The notes under the pieces: model-generated
Told to the model about the DNA's origin: nothing
Seen by the model: only the letters and a program-made list of their open reading frames with translations
Databases searched by the model: none
Translations under genes and position numbers: made by a program
DNA from: a virus
Length of the DNA stretch: 64,000 bases
Reading direction: 5' to 3' (one strand)
Virus record (IMG/VR): IMGVR_UViG_3300031787_000001
Span: 222,786-286,785 of that record
In this document: piece after piece, positions 23,170 through 31,766 of the stretch
Layout: the number at the start of each line of letters is the position of its first letter
How positions within the stretch are numbered: the stretch's first letter is position 1

Positions 23170-24023
23170 CTTTTAATATATTTTGTTAAATCCAAATCAA
23201 ATACTTTTTTATTTACATCTTGTGGTACTTTATATTCAACAAACGTACCATCATCTTTTAATAAAACAACAACACAACCAAGTAATCTTAAATTTTCATA
23301 CTTAGTTCCTTTTAACATTTTAAGGAAAAGTCTGGCATATAATGGTAATTGTAAATAATAATGACCTAACGCCGTATCGTGATAGTCTTGAAACGGTGAA
23401 TATAATTTACCCGTATAATGTTGTACTTCAAAATTTTTAGGTTGATTTGTTTTCCAATCGGTAACTACCAACCCATAATCTGTTTTATCTTTATTTAACA
23501 TTAACCAAAATTTATCTGGTTGTCCTGTGTAACCTAATTCATTGTCACCTAAAACCATTTCAGTATCTAATAGTATCGCACCTCTTTCGTTCATTAAATC
23601 TAAAAAATTCTTACCTGCCGAAATCATACTATCCCCTTTTTGAATTTGGTTTTCATCACATTCAAATATTGGTTGTCTAACTTCTTTATAGTTACCGTAT
23701 CTTTCAACAAGTTCACTTTCTAAAATATAATGAACTCTACTACCCATATTAGTGGAAGTATTACCCGCCTCTCTCCATTGTTCCTGTAATTTTTTCGCTT
23801 CAATCGGATCACCATTACACATTCTTAAAGCGGTTCCTTCGGCATCAAATGGTTTGTAGAATTTTTTAATTAATTTAGATACAGATGGAAAATTACTTTT
23901 TATTTTACCGTCAGTATCCACCATATAATAAATGTGTTTATCCTCCACAAATGTTAATTGTAGTTCTTTTTGTCTTTTTGAAATAACTTCTTTTATTTCG
24001 TCAGAAATTTGTTTTAAATCCAT
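23166..24023 (-). CDS. RecB-like PD-(D/E)xK nuclease
   Basis: 285 residues. Motifs of the RecB/Cas4-type nuclease fold are visible: GSRVHYILE (95-102, His98), GYTGQPDKFW (164-173, Asp170), VVTDWKTN (186-193, Asp189 and Lys191) and HYYLQLPLYARL (221-232) with the Q-x(2)-Y motif. In this family the residues bind a metal ion and cleave DNA. It lies between primase and the gp47-like subunit, consistent with end processing in replication-recombination. No cysteine cluster for an iron-sulfur centre is seen, so it is RecB-like rather than a classical Cas4. Specificity is unknown. Confidence 0.88.
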   Translation of the reverse strand: MDLKQISDEIKEVISKRQKELQLTFVEDKHIYYMVDTDGKIKSNFPSVSKLIKKFYKPFDAEGTALRMCNGDPIEAKKLQEQWREAGNTSTNMGSRVHYILESELVERYGNYKEVRQPIFECDENQIQKGDSMISAGKNFLDLMNERGAILLDTEMVLGDNELGYTGQPDKFWLMLNKDKTDYGLVVTDWKTNQPKNFEVQHYTGKLYSPFQDYHDTALGHYYLQLPLYARLFLKMLKGTKYENLRLLGCVVVLLKDDGTFVEYKVPQDVNKKVFDLDLTKYIKR

Positions 24024-24024
24024 T

Positions 24025-24966
24025 TTAATCTAATTGATGTATTTTATAATCGTCTAATTTTCCTTGTAAGTCGGCAATGTCTTTGTCGCCTTCTAATTTT
24101 ATAACAAATACTTTACTAAATAATTTACCACAATTTATTCTGTGATAAAGTTTTTCTGTATCTAACCAAGCATCGGGGTCAAGTACTAAAATTATTTTTT
24201 TTGCCTTTTCATATAATAAATTAAATATTTTTTCACTCATAAATTTACCCAATAACGGAATTGAATTTGGGATAAATATACTATCAAAAACTCCTTCAAC
24301 AATATAAATCGGTTCATCCCATTTTATTAAATGTTCATTCCAAACTATCGTTTCTTTTGGAACATCGGGATTTTTATATTTCAATTTTGTTTTTGACAAA
24401 TACGAACGAGCAATAAAATAATTTAGATTTTGTTCCTCATCATATGATGGTATCAATATTCTGTTTTCATAATGACCAGTATAACAAAATCCAATGTTAT
24501 ACTTTTCAATCATTTCATCTGTTATGTTTCTTTTTTTAAGATAACCCATTGCTTGTTTATAGTGATGAGTTAATTTTAAACCAGATGAAATATTTTTAAA
24601 TGGTACGAATTCTTTTGGTAATCTTACTTTTTTATATGTTCTATTTTTAAAATCCTCAACTTCTTCTGGTTTTAACAATTGATATTTTTTCAATTGTTTT
24701 GGTGTTCCGAATTTTTTAATAAGTTTATATATTGATCCGTGTGTTTCATGGGTTTCACAACAAACCCAACATTTATAAACTGAATATTTGTAATTAACCT
24801 CTAAGTTACCTTTACCGTCACCAGAATCCAAACCTTTAACATCGTATGAACAAACAGGACAGTCAAAGGACATTTGGTATCTGTAATCATTGTGTGATCT
24901 ACATTCACCAAGAATATCTTCTAATATCTCTATTATCGGTTCGTATTGTACTTCTTGTTCGGTCAT
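24025..24966 (-). CDS. DnaG-type DNA primase (zinc finger plus Toprim)
   Basis: 313 residues from the ATG at 24966. An earlier in-frame start at 25035 would translate through a transcription terminator and is rejected. The zinc-binding domain has CPVC (36-39) and CWVC (66-69). The Toprim core has IYIVEGVFDSIF (acidic Glu in motif 1) and ILVLDPDAW (DxD). The middle contains a helicase/DNA-binding region (YLKKRNITDEMIEKYNIGF), typical of DnaG. It makes RNA primers and would act with the DnaB-like helicase at 57540-58916, as gp61 does with gp41 in T4. Shorter than E. coli DnaG, as phage primases often are. Confidence 0.92.
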   Translation of the reverse strand: MTEQEVQYEPIIEILEDILGECRSHNDYRYQMSFDCPVCSYDVKGLDSGDGKGNLEVNYKYSVYKCWVCCETHETHGSIYKLIKKFGTPKQLKKYQLLKPEEVEDFKNRTYKKVRLPKEFVPFKNISSGLKLTHHYKQAMGYLKKRNITDEMIEKYNIGFCYTGHYENRILIPSYDEEQNLNYFIARSYLSKTKLKYKNPDVPKETIVWNEHLIKWDEPIYIVEGVFDSIFIPNSIPLLGKFMSEKIFNLLYEKAKKIILVLDPDAWLDTEKLYHRINCGKLFSKVFVIKLEGDKDIADLQGKLDDYKIHQLD

Positions 24967-24993
24967 TGTCAAATGATAAGAAAAAAAAGTGAT

Positions 24994-25030
24994 AAAAAAA
25001 AATCCCCCGGAGACACCAACTCCGAGGGAT
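24994..25030 (-). terminator. Strong intrinsic terminator upstream of primase
   Basis: ATCCCTCGGAG pairs with CTCCGGGGGAT (11 positions, one mismatch) around a 7-base loop, followed on the minus strand by nine Ts. It should stop transcripts coming from the virion/RuvC side before the primase operon, or end the small RNA described at 24994-25060. Confidence 0.88.
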
Positions 25031-25060
25031 ACCAACCAACATGTATTTCTACATGCCCCG
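24994..25060 (-). ncRNA. Candidate small structured RNA ending in an intrinsic terminator
   Basis: Downstream of a TATTTATA box at 25065-25072 the minus strand encodes about 65 bases with no open frame. It starts GACGGGG, then has a perfect 6-bp stem CATGTA/TACATG closed by a GAAA tetraloop (25040-25055), a GUUGGUUGGUA linker and a GC-rich terminator hairpin with nine Ts. The GC content is far above the surroundings. It could be an independent small RNA or an attenuator/leader in front of primase. No known RNA family is recognised. Confidence 0.5.
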
Positions 25061-25064
25061 TCTA

Positions 25065-25072
25065 TATAAATA
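25065..25072 (-). promoter_or_regulatory. TATTTATA box ahead of the structured RNA
   Basis: Coding-strand CTATATTTATATAGACGGGG. Unlike the other boxes of this kind, the next start codon (24966) is about 100 bases away and the structured RNA begins about 6 bases after it, which favours a promoter role for the box here. Confidence 0.4.
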
Positions 25073-25117
25073 TAGTTGAATAATTATAAAATGTAAAATT
25101 TAAGTTGCCGGATTTTT

Positions 25118-25201
25118 TTAAAAATTTAATATTGCTCTATTAACACCTATTTTCATTGTTAATTCAGTTGGATTATCTGAACTATAATCTAATTCACCCA
25201 T
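25118..25201 (-). CDS. Possible 27-residue microprotein after the RuvC-like gene
   Basis: An ATG one base after the RuvC-like stop (TAG-T-ATG) opens a 27-codon frame, starting MGELDYSSDNPTELTMKIGV. The same stop-T-ATG spacing is used by the real gene at 47952. It is followed by a T-rich stretch. Nothing is known about such a product; it may be spurious. Confidence 0.3.
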   Translation of the reverse strand: MGELDYSSDNPTELTMKIGVNRAILNF

Positions 25202-25202
25202 A

Positions 25203-25808
25203 CTAATTTTTTTCTAATTTAATCATGTTAACATAACCAATAACAGCAGTTGCGGCATCACTCATATCAAAGTTTTCTTTCTTTAATTTGTTATTTTTAT
25301 CATATAACCACTTAACATCTGCACAAACCGCATTTACATGTTCCCAAATTACTTGTTTTTTATCAATGTCTTTTGGATAACCACCAAACAAAACATTTTT
25401 ACCTTTGTCATTTTTATTAACTAAATCAGGAAATGCAAATTTTCTTGCATTATATGTTGATATAAAGGTGGGCACAATTCCCAAAGTATCATAAACTATT
25501 TTACAAATCATTGTATTATACCTCAATAAAGTCTGAACGGTATAAATGTTATTTGAATTTAACAATGGTTCTTCGATGATTACACGAAGGATACCCATAT
25601 CTTTATAATTCTCGATATGTTTTTTGAAGGCATCCGCCTTCTTCAATAATTCCTCAAGTTTGTCTTCAGGTTGAGGTTTTATTTTTGGAGAAAAGTGTGT
25701 TAATTCCAATAATTTAGAACCAGTTAAATCAAATAACGCAAATCCAATTGTCTTTGTTGATATATCCAAACCTAATATCTTTGGACTATTCTTTAATTTT
25801 ATACTCAT
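25203..25808 (-). CDS. RuvC-like Holliday junction resolvase
   Basis: 201 residues with an RNase H-fold endonuclease layout: first strand ILGLDISTKTIGFALFD (Asp15), acidic strand RVIIEEP (Glu79/80) and C-terminal helix NFDMSDAATAVIGYV (Asp181, Asp184). These four carboxylates bind the two catalytic metal ions in RuvC-type resolvases. The phage would use it to resolve recombination intermediates and branched concatemers before packaging, the role of gp49 in T4. It lies between virion genes and the replication operon and is likely expressed from the virion side. Confidence 0.9.
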   Translation of the reverse strand: MSIKLKNSPKILGLDISTKTIGFALFDLTGSKLLELTHFSPKIKPQPEDKLEELLKKADAFKKHIENYKDMGILRVIIEEPLLNSNNIYTVQTLLRYNTMICKIVYDTLGIVPTFISTYNARKFAFPDLVNKNDKGKNVLFGGYPKDIDKKQVIWEHVNAVCADVKWLYDKNNKLKKENFDMSDAATAVIGYVNMIKLEKN

Positions 25809-25846
25809 AAAAGAATATATACGTGATATTTTTAAAAATGTAAAGT

Positions 25847-27952
25847 TTAGAAGTCTATTTTGATTGCAAAAACTTGTGTTCCTCTTCTAACAATTGGTTT
25901 CGCTGATTTAGCAACAACCAAGGCTTCTTTATTACTATCTAAAAGAGCAATCTCAGTTATCTTTTTATCTTCACCAGCAACATATGTTGGGTTCTGTGTT
26001 TCGGTAAATTGTGTACTTGGTAAGTTAACCAAAAAATTCATAACCTCAATGTCACTTGATCTAACAACTTTTATACTTCCAGGAAACGGTTGTTCATCAC
26101 CAAACTTTGGTTGCGTTGATGGTTCATGTACAATGTAACCATTACCAAAATAATTGTCTATCACATATTGTGTTCCGCTGTTATATTTTGAAAAATTAAC
26201 AATAAATGAAATGTCTCTTAAATTTACGGGGTCAAGAAAATTAACTCCGTTACCTCCCGCTTCTGTTGTAAAATCAATTTCAATCCAATCATCAGGTACG
26301 GGTCTTTGACCTGTTTTTGTTATTTGTACTAAAATTTTAAACTCAGTACCAACGAATCCATCAACAACATTTGGAAGAGTTGTTTTCATATAACTAAATG
26401 CGGTGGTATCGAATTTAACAACTAAACTTGTTGGTATTGTTGTGCCCTGTATTTTTGAATAATAATTACAAGGTAAACCATTTAAACCTTTATCTGAATT
26501 GGTAAAAGTATATGTCACCCATATTGTTTGATCTGTTGATCCTGTTAAAACTGAATTTGGTGCTGTGGTGTCACTTGGTACCAAATATAATTTTGGTGCA
26601 TCTAAAGTATATCTTCTATTGCTTCTGTAATCTAATAAAGCAACTAATTCTTGGTCATCAAAAATTATTGTTTTTTTAGTGTAAAAAACTTTACCAACTC
26701 TATTATTTTGTTCATCAAGTAAGTATCTATATGGTATATTTGAATTACCATTTAAGATTGGTGATGGTGTCGTGATTTCATAATCAACTGTATCCATATT
26801 AAATAACGCTCCAACAACATTACTTGTATTTCTATGGTAACAAATAAATGGTATAAATACTTGGAAGTATTCTAAATCAGTTAATGGTAAACCATTTTCA
26901 TCTTCTAATATTGAATCATTAACATTGTTATTGGTACTTAAATAATCATCATATTTAAAGAATCTTTCAGGATCAAATCTTATATCACCTAACTCTGAAT
27001 AATGTATAACCGCCAATACCCTTTGTTCTTCAGGTGTCACGGTTATTGATTCACCAAAAGAATTTTTGTACGATGTGGTATTATTAATGGTTTGTCCGGA
27101 TGATGTTGTGTATCCTAAAAATTGTTTTGTTGATATGTGTTGATTACTTGTGAAACCTGTTAAGTTTATGTTTGTTAAACCACTATAACCTATAGGATTC
27201 TCATTCCACACAACATTTAATGTCCACGGATCGTGTTGATCCATTGGATCAATTGGTTGTGGTAAACATATCGGTGCAACACTAGTTGATGGTGGAAATT
27301 CTATTTGACATTTATTACAAACAACTTGTGCAAAACCTGTTAAAGTTGATAAGTCTGGTGTGGGTCTATCAAGATATATTGTATTTCCACTAATACTTAA
27401 AACTTTATAAATTAAACTATTTGATTGTCCGGTTATTATTGGAACATTTGGATCGGTCCCACCAAACTGATCGAATACCAACGTAATATATTCACAAGTT
27501 TGAAATGTATCTCCAGATAAAACATCAATAGAAGAAGAACCATTAATTGTGGATATATCGATTCTATCCGTCACACACATTACCTTTGTTCCTATACAAT
27601 CAATATCATCATATTCAATATATTGTGAAACAAATCCCGCGGGACCCATCGGATTTCTTAAAATGTCAGTATATGAATTTTGAACAGGGACCCCATAGGT
27701 TGTTGTTGTTACTGTTGTGTCTATTTTGTATGGATATTTAACAACTGTTTCTTTATCGTGTGGGGCAAAAACTTTTTGAAATGGTTTTTTAAAAGTACCA
27801 TCTAAATTTGTAAATGGTGCACTATAATCATATTCGGAATCACCAATTTGGAAATATGAAATTACAAAATTTCCCTTAGCGATTGAATTTCTACCTTTTT
27901 TTGTTACTCTGGCCGATAAAAACTCAGAGTTATTTTCTGTTAAAAAGCTCAT
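25847..27952 (-). CDS. Putative virion protein, conserved N-terminal domain
   Basis: 701 residues. The N-terminus MSFLTENNSEFLSARVTKKG followed by RNSIAKGNFVISYFQIGDSEYDY resembles a domain I recall from structural proteins of related large phages. The remainder is beta-rich, Asn/Thr/Pro-rich and without repeats or enzymatic motifs. One CNKC pair is present near residue 213. The C-terminus (KITEIALLDSNKEALVVAKS, then GTQVFAIKIDF) looks like a compact 'appendage-like' end. It is the last gene of the virion cluster. A baseplate, tail or neck component is likely; the exact role is unknown. Confidence 0.7.
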   Translation of the reverse strand: MSFLTENNSEFLSARVTKKGRNSIAKGNFVISYFQIGDSEYDYSAPFTNLDGTFKKPFQKVFAPHDKETVVKYPYKIDTTVTTTTYGVPVQNSYTDILRNPMGPAGFVSQYIEYDDIDCIGTKVMCVTDRIDISTINGSSSIDVLSGDTFQTCEYITLVFDQFGGTDPNVPIITGQSNSLIYKVLSISGNTIYLDRPTPDLSTLTGFAQVVCNKCQIEFPPSTSVAPICLPQPIDPMDQHDPWTLNVVWNENPIGYSGLTNINLTGFTSNQHISTKQFLGYTTSSGQTINNTTSYKNSFGESITVTPEEQRVLAVIHYSELGDIRFDPERFFKYDDYLSTNNNVNDSILEDENGLPLTDLEYFQVFIPFICYHRNTSNVVGALFNMDTVDYEITTPSPILNGNSNIPYRYLLDEQNNRVGKVFYTKKTIIFDDQELVALLDYRSNRRYTLDAPKLYLVPSDTTAPNSVLTGSTDQTIWVTYTFTNSDKGLNGLPCNYYSKIQGTTIPTSLVVKFDTTAFSYMKTTLPNVVDGFVGTEFKILVQITKTGQRPVPDDWIEIDFTTEAGGNGVNFLDPVNLRDISFIVNFSKYNSGTQYVIDNYFGNGYIVHEPSTQPKFGDEQPFPGSIKVVRSSDIEVMNFLVNLPSTQFTETQNPTYVAGEDKKITEIALLDSNKEALVVAKSAKPIVRRGTQVFAIKIDF

Positions 27953-27979
27953 ACATTAATAAATACATTTATTTTTATT

Positions 27980-30067
27980 TTACATTCCCGTACATTGGTT
28001 TAATCCATAAATTTTGTAATTATTCGTACCAATAGTAATTATTTGTGGATTTGTTGTTAATCCAATTCCATTTACAGCCAAATTAATTACTCTTAAACTA
28101 GCAACACCGATTTCACTAACACCTGTACTATCAGTCGCCGATGTGTTTCCGGCAGGTAATAATAAACTAGGTAAGGTCGCGTTTCCACTTACAAATGTTG
28201 TACACGTCGGATCACTAAATCTTCTAATGACAAAATCGAAATCTAATAAATCTAAAGTCGTCCCCGCAATCACATTGACTGTTCCATTAATAAATCCAGA
28301 ACCATCACTTTCACCAAATGCAACAATTTCAGCGGTTATTCCGGTTGGTGTTGGTGTACTAGTTGGTGTTGGTGTACTAGTTGGTGTAGGTGTACTAGTA
28401 GGAGTTGGAGTGCTAGTCGATGTAGGTGTTGGTGTACTAGTAGGAGTTGGTGTACTAGTTGGTGTTGGTGTTACGATGGGTAGTGAACTGCAAAGTGACA
28501 AATTAAATCCTAAGTTATTTAGTGAGTTAATTATCAGATCTGCATAATATGATGGTGTTGACGCCGCCAAAGTATTTAATTCATAATTAATGTTATTTCT
28601 TCCAGATAAACCATATGTTGATCCAGTATATAGTGTTGATAAGGATGTATCACCACTAACAGCCTGAATAAATGAACCATACTCGGTACTTCCAATAACC
28701 CTAAATATGGTTGCAAAATATCTCCCAAATGGTAATTGATTTAATGTACTGGTTAAAGCAACCATATCTGTATCATACTGAGGTGTTCTGGCGGTTTCCC
28801 ATGATGAGACACCCCATTCTGCACCGTATGGACTATTTTCATCCGAAAAAACTAAATTAATAACAGTGGTTATTGATGGTGAACTACCTGTATTATTCAT
28901 CCATTGGAATATTCGTTCGTCACTAATTGATGTGATACTAACTCTTTGATCATATAAGACAGAATCATTATTAAAATAAGGTAATAAACATGGTTTTAAT
29001 ATTCCACTGTTCATATTGATTAATGGAGATAATGTTGAATTCATCGATCCGGATGAATCAAAATAAATATTTATTTCCGTATTTTCATCTATTTCTGGTA
29101 TGGTCAATTCATAAGTAAAATCACAAGGTAATGTTGTTCCTGTTACTTGAATATCACATGATGGTGGACATTCCTCAAATCTACTTGAAAAAATATCACC
29201 AACATTGGATGTGATTGCAGACCACATATACGTTGGTGGATTACTTACAGGATAATCAACATCATATGATAAAATAGAATGTAATGTACCATTACCAATA
29301 TCATCTCTTACTTCCCATCTATTATTAGATTCATTCCAAAATACATAATAATCATCACAACATATTTGATAATATGGTCTTTCATTGTAAACACCCATTG
29401 GATAATATAGTGTTGTATTATATTCTGTATCTGAACTATAACATAAATGATTAAAGCATACGGGGCATCCAATAAAAACAACCCTTACTTGAAATCCACC
29501 TTGTTTTTTTGGATCAGTTAATGTATTATTTTTTATACTACCGTCCCCATGTTCAAGAAAAATATAAACAGGTTTGTGTGTTGGACTAAAATTTTTAAAT
29601 TCATAAATAAACCCAGTAGATGGATTTGTTGTTGCCGTTGTTACAAATGTTGAAGCCGAAATTTCATATGTGAAACCTGTATATATACGATAACTATTTG
29701 GTACACCGTTAACGACAGATGAATGATTACCAAAATTTGTTGCACCTGAAACCAAATCATATATTGTAACACTACTATTAGTACAACTACCTGTGGTACT
29801 AACATCAAGATAAAAATCTACAGTATCATAACATTCATAAACCTTACTATCATTAGTATATATTGTAGTTATTGTTGATGTACCATCAACAATATCCGTT
29901 ACTTTTATAAAGTACCTCGTATCAAATTCCAAATTTGTTATAACAACAGATGATGTTAGGCTTGGAAATGCCCCAAAAAACACATATGAACTTGATGACC
30001 CTCCACTATATTCTACAATAAAGTTATGTGGTATTTGTAAATTATATAACCTAACATTTAAACCCAT
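27980..30067 (-). CDS. Adhesin-like virion protein with VWA-type domain and PT linker
   Basis: 695 residues. N-terminal fibronectin-like strands come first (residues 1-75). A module at about 215-280 contains YYVFWNESNNRWEVRDD, related to repeats in the 2329-residue protein. The next domain begins EINIYFDSSGSMNSTL (331-346) with the DxSxS MIDAS motif of von Willebrand A domains, which bind ligands through a metal ion. At about 540-600 a Pro-Thr-Ser linker follows, then a final beta domain (AEIVAFGESDGSGFINGTV). Modular binding domains on flexible linkers suggest a surface adhesin that binds host glycans or proteins. The VWA call rests on the DxSGS motif and surrounding hydrophobic pattern. Confidence 0.75.
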   Translation of the reverse strand: MGLNVRLYNLQIPHNFIVEYSGGSSSSYVFFGAFPSLTSSVVITNLEFDTRYFIKVTDIVDGTSTITTIYTNDSKVYECYDTVDFYLDVSTTGSCTNSSVTIYDLVSGATNFGNHSSVVNGVPNSYRIYTGFTYEISASTFVTTATTNPSTGFIYEFKNFSPTHKPVYIFLEHGDGSIKNNTLTDPKKQGGFQVRVVFIGCPVCFNHLCYSSDTEYNTTLYYPMGVYNERPYYQICCDDYYVFWNESNNRWEVRDDIGNGTLHSILSYDVDYPVSNPPTYMWSAITSNVGDIFSSRFEECPPSCDIQVTGTTLPCDFTYELTIPEIDENTEINIYFDSSGSMNSTLSPLINMNSGILKPCLLPYFNNDSVLYDQRVSITSISDERIFQWMNNTGSSPSITTVINLVFSDENSPYGAEWGVSSWETARTPQYDTDMVALTSTLNQLPFGRYFATIFRVIGSTEYGSFIQAVSGDTSLSTLYTGSTYGLSGRNNINYELNTLAASTPSYYADLIINSLNNLGFNLSLCSSLPIVTPTPTSTPTPTSTPTPTSTSTPTPTSTPTPTSTPTPTSTPTPTGITAEIVAFGESDGSGFINGTVNVIAGTTLDLLDFDFVIRRFSDPTCTTFVSGNATLPSLLLPAGNTSATDSTGVSEIGVASLRVINLAVNGIGLTTNPQIITIGTNNYKIYGLNQCTGM
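28341..28473. repeat. Pro-Thr-Ser linker repeat DNA
   Basis: Imperfect 18-bp units of the type GGTGTTGGTGTACTAGTT (plus strand) encode TPTPTS in the minus-strand gene. The same units recur at 32431-32500, 33041-33200 and 35593-35800. Confidence 0.85.
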
Positions 30068-30107
30068 GATATAATAAATATAAATTGTTTATTTTTAATA
30101 ATAAAGT

Positions 30108-30773
30108 TTATGGAACCGCAGCACTTGATGTTAATCCTACTGCTTCGGCATATTTTAACCAAGTTTCAACTCCTGCAAATTTTTCATTTTGACAATCATA
30201 TATCATTCCTTTATCAAGTAATTTTAATAAAAATAATCCTCTAAAATTTTCACTTTTGGTATCCAGATAATCAAGTAAACATTTTATAGAAATATTACCT
30301 AATAATACTACACCTTTATCTAAAATCACTTTAGTGGTATTATATCCAAATTCAGAAATAATTCTATTTAATACTGTATTAAAATCTAAATATGGGCAAT
30401 CATTTACTATATTTATACAATTCTGAAATGGTGGATCTCCCGTTGCACCTAAAGAATTTAAAAGTATGTCATAAGAATTAATATTACCATAAGCACTAAT
30501 ACAACAAGTTAAACCACTTACTGGACATGTACCATCATATGTTAAACTAACCGCTTCCGCATATTTCAAAAAAGTTTCAATCGACGCAAATACTGTGGTA
30601 CCCGATAGATCACATTCATCACAACATATAGTTTGAGTATATGCTGATGTAGAAAATCCTTCATCTAATAATTCATCCCAAGTACTTAAAACATCATCAT
30701 CGGTAGGTGATGGTGAATTATCTTCACAATAATTTATCAAAAATTCAAGAATATTATATTTTCTATTACTCAT
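30108..30773 (-). CDS. Hypothetical virion-cluster protein with duplicated motif
   Basis: 221 residues, cysteine-rich. Two copies of a short unit are visible: VFASIETFLKYAEAVSLTYD (about 60-79) and FAGVETWLKYAEAVGLTSS (about 200-218). The intervening sequence has CC pairs (QTICCDECD, GLTCCISAYG). The duplication suggests a two-domain helical protein. It lies between adhesin-like genes and the large structural gene. I do not recognise the family; a capsid or tail decoration, or a fibre-associated role, would fit the position. Confidence 0.65.
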   Translation of the reverse strand: MSNRKYNILEFLINYCEDNSPSPTDDDVLSTWDELLDEGFSTSAYTQTICCDECDLSGTTVFASIETFLKYAEAVSLTYDGTCPVSGLTCCISAYGNINSYDILLNSLGATGDPPFQNCINIVNDCPYLDFNTVLNRIISEFGYNTTKVILDKGVVLLGNISIKCLLDYLDTKSENFRGLFLLKLLDKGMIYDCQNEKFAGVETWLKYAEAVGLTSSAAVP

Positions 30774-30785
30774 ATATAATTATTT

Positions 30786-31748
30786 TTAAGGTATAATAGG
30801 GCTGGGTGGTGGTGTTGTTAAGTCTTCAATTGTTTTATTAAATCCTCCATGATCACCCATTCTATAATCACGACCATGACATAAAAAGAAAATACCACTA
30901 CTCATCCAATCTTGGATTGTATCTCCAATCGTATTAATTCCGTCATAATTATTTATGGTGTTACCGGTATAAAAATTTATTAAGTTATCTAATCCGGTTG
31001 AATTTCCGATTGTACCCACTTCAAAAATTCCAATCTCAATTAAACTACTAAATTTAGTTGGATCTAGAGTTTTTAACAATTGAATTTTTTCTTTAAATCC
31101 ATTGTTACATGAAGAATATTTGTATACCACACCATCTATTTCTTCATCAGGTGGAATTGCATTTGATATCCCGACAGTGGGAATGTAATCCAATAAATAT
31201 GTTTGTGCCGACATAGCGTAGTTTATACAACAACCTGTTAAGGCATTTATATACGTTTTATCATTTGGAACTGAAGCAGTCTCAAACATTGATAGGTACG
31301 TGTAAGTGTTACCTATATAATAAAAATCATTACATGGTGGACAAATTAGACATGATTGTGATTGACCCAAACCATTACTTAAAAATACATCGGTAAGCCA
31401 ATCTATCGGATTTGTTAAACTTGGTTCTAGTGATGGATTTTCATCTAATTCGATTATTGATTTTAATGTCAAATCAAAAATAAAATCAAATGGATTTATT
31501 GGTTGGCAATATTCAATGTCATGTGCCTTAACTTTAATTAATATATTTCCACATTCTTCACACGAAAGTTTTAGAAAATAATGTTGTAAAGTATTCGATC
31601 CGAGTACTAAATCTGTTATTTCAAAAGTATGTTCAAATGAATTTGTAACATTGGTTGCAATCAAATTAACCGTTGTACTTGATGTTAATCCGGAGTATAT
31701 ATCGAACGCTTGTCCTGTTGGTACTAAATTTATTGTTGTTTTAAACAT
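30786..31748 (-). CDS. Hypothetical virion-cluster protein
   Basis: 320 residues. The N-terminus is beta-rich with Ile/Thr/Val strands (FKTTINLVPTGQAFDIYSGL). Two cysteine pairs (CEEC near 97, CLICPPC near 153) could bind metal or form disulfides. The C-terminus is disordered and Pro-rich (LTTPPPSPIIP). It sits in one run with the adhesin genes, whose cysteine-rich style it shares. No catalytic motif recognised. It may be another receptor-facing accessory or a linker between fibre parts. Confidence 0.65.
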   Translation of the reverse strand: MFKTTINLVPTGQAFDIYSGLTSSTTVNLIATNVTNSFEHTFEITDLVLGSNTLQHYFLKLSCEECGNILIKVKAHDIEYCQPINPFDFIFDLTLKSIIELDENPSLEPSLTNPIDWLTDVFLSNGLGQSQSCLICPPCNDFYYIGNTYTYLSMFETASVPNDKTYINALTGCCINYAMSAQTYLLDYIPTVGISNAIPPDEEIDGVVYKYSSCNNGFKEKIQLLKTLDPTKFSSLIEIGIFEVGTIGNSTGLDNLINFYTGNTINNYDGINTIGDTIQDWMSSGIFFLCHGRDYRMGDHGGFNKTIEDLTTPPPSPIIP

Positions 31749-31766
31749 ATCATATTTTTTATTTTA

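Noticed and set aside
24967-25035. Longer N-terminus for primase (start at 25035)
   Set aside because: It would translate through a strong terminator hairpin and add a Gly/Phe-rich segment unlike primases; the ATG at 24966 gives the normal N-terminus.
28143-28547. Plus-strand open frame rich in VGVGVLV repeats (similar one at 35533-35853)
   Set aside because: It is the antisense of the Pro-Thr-Ser repeat DNA inside a real minus-strand gene; the repeat structure alone keeps the frame open.
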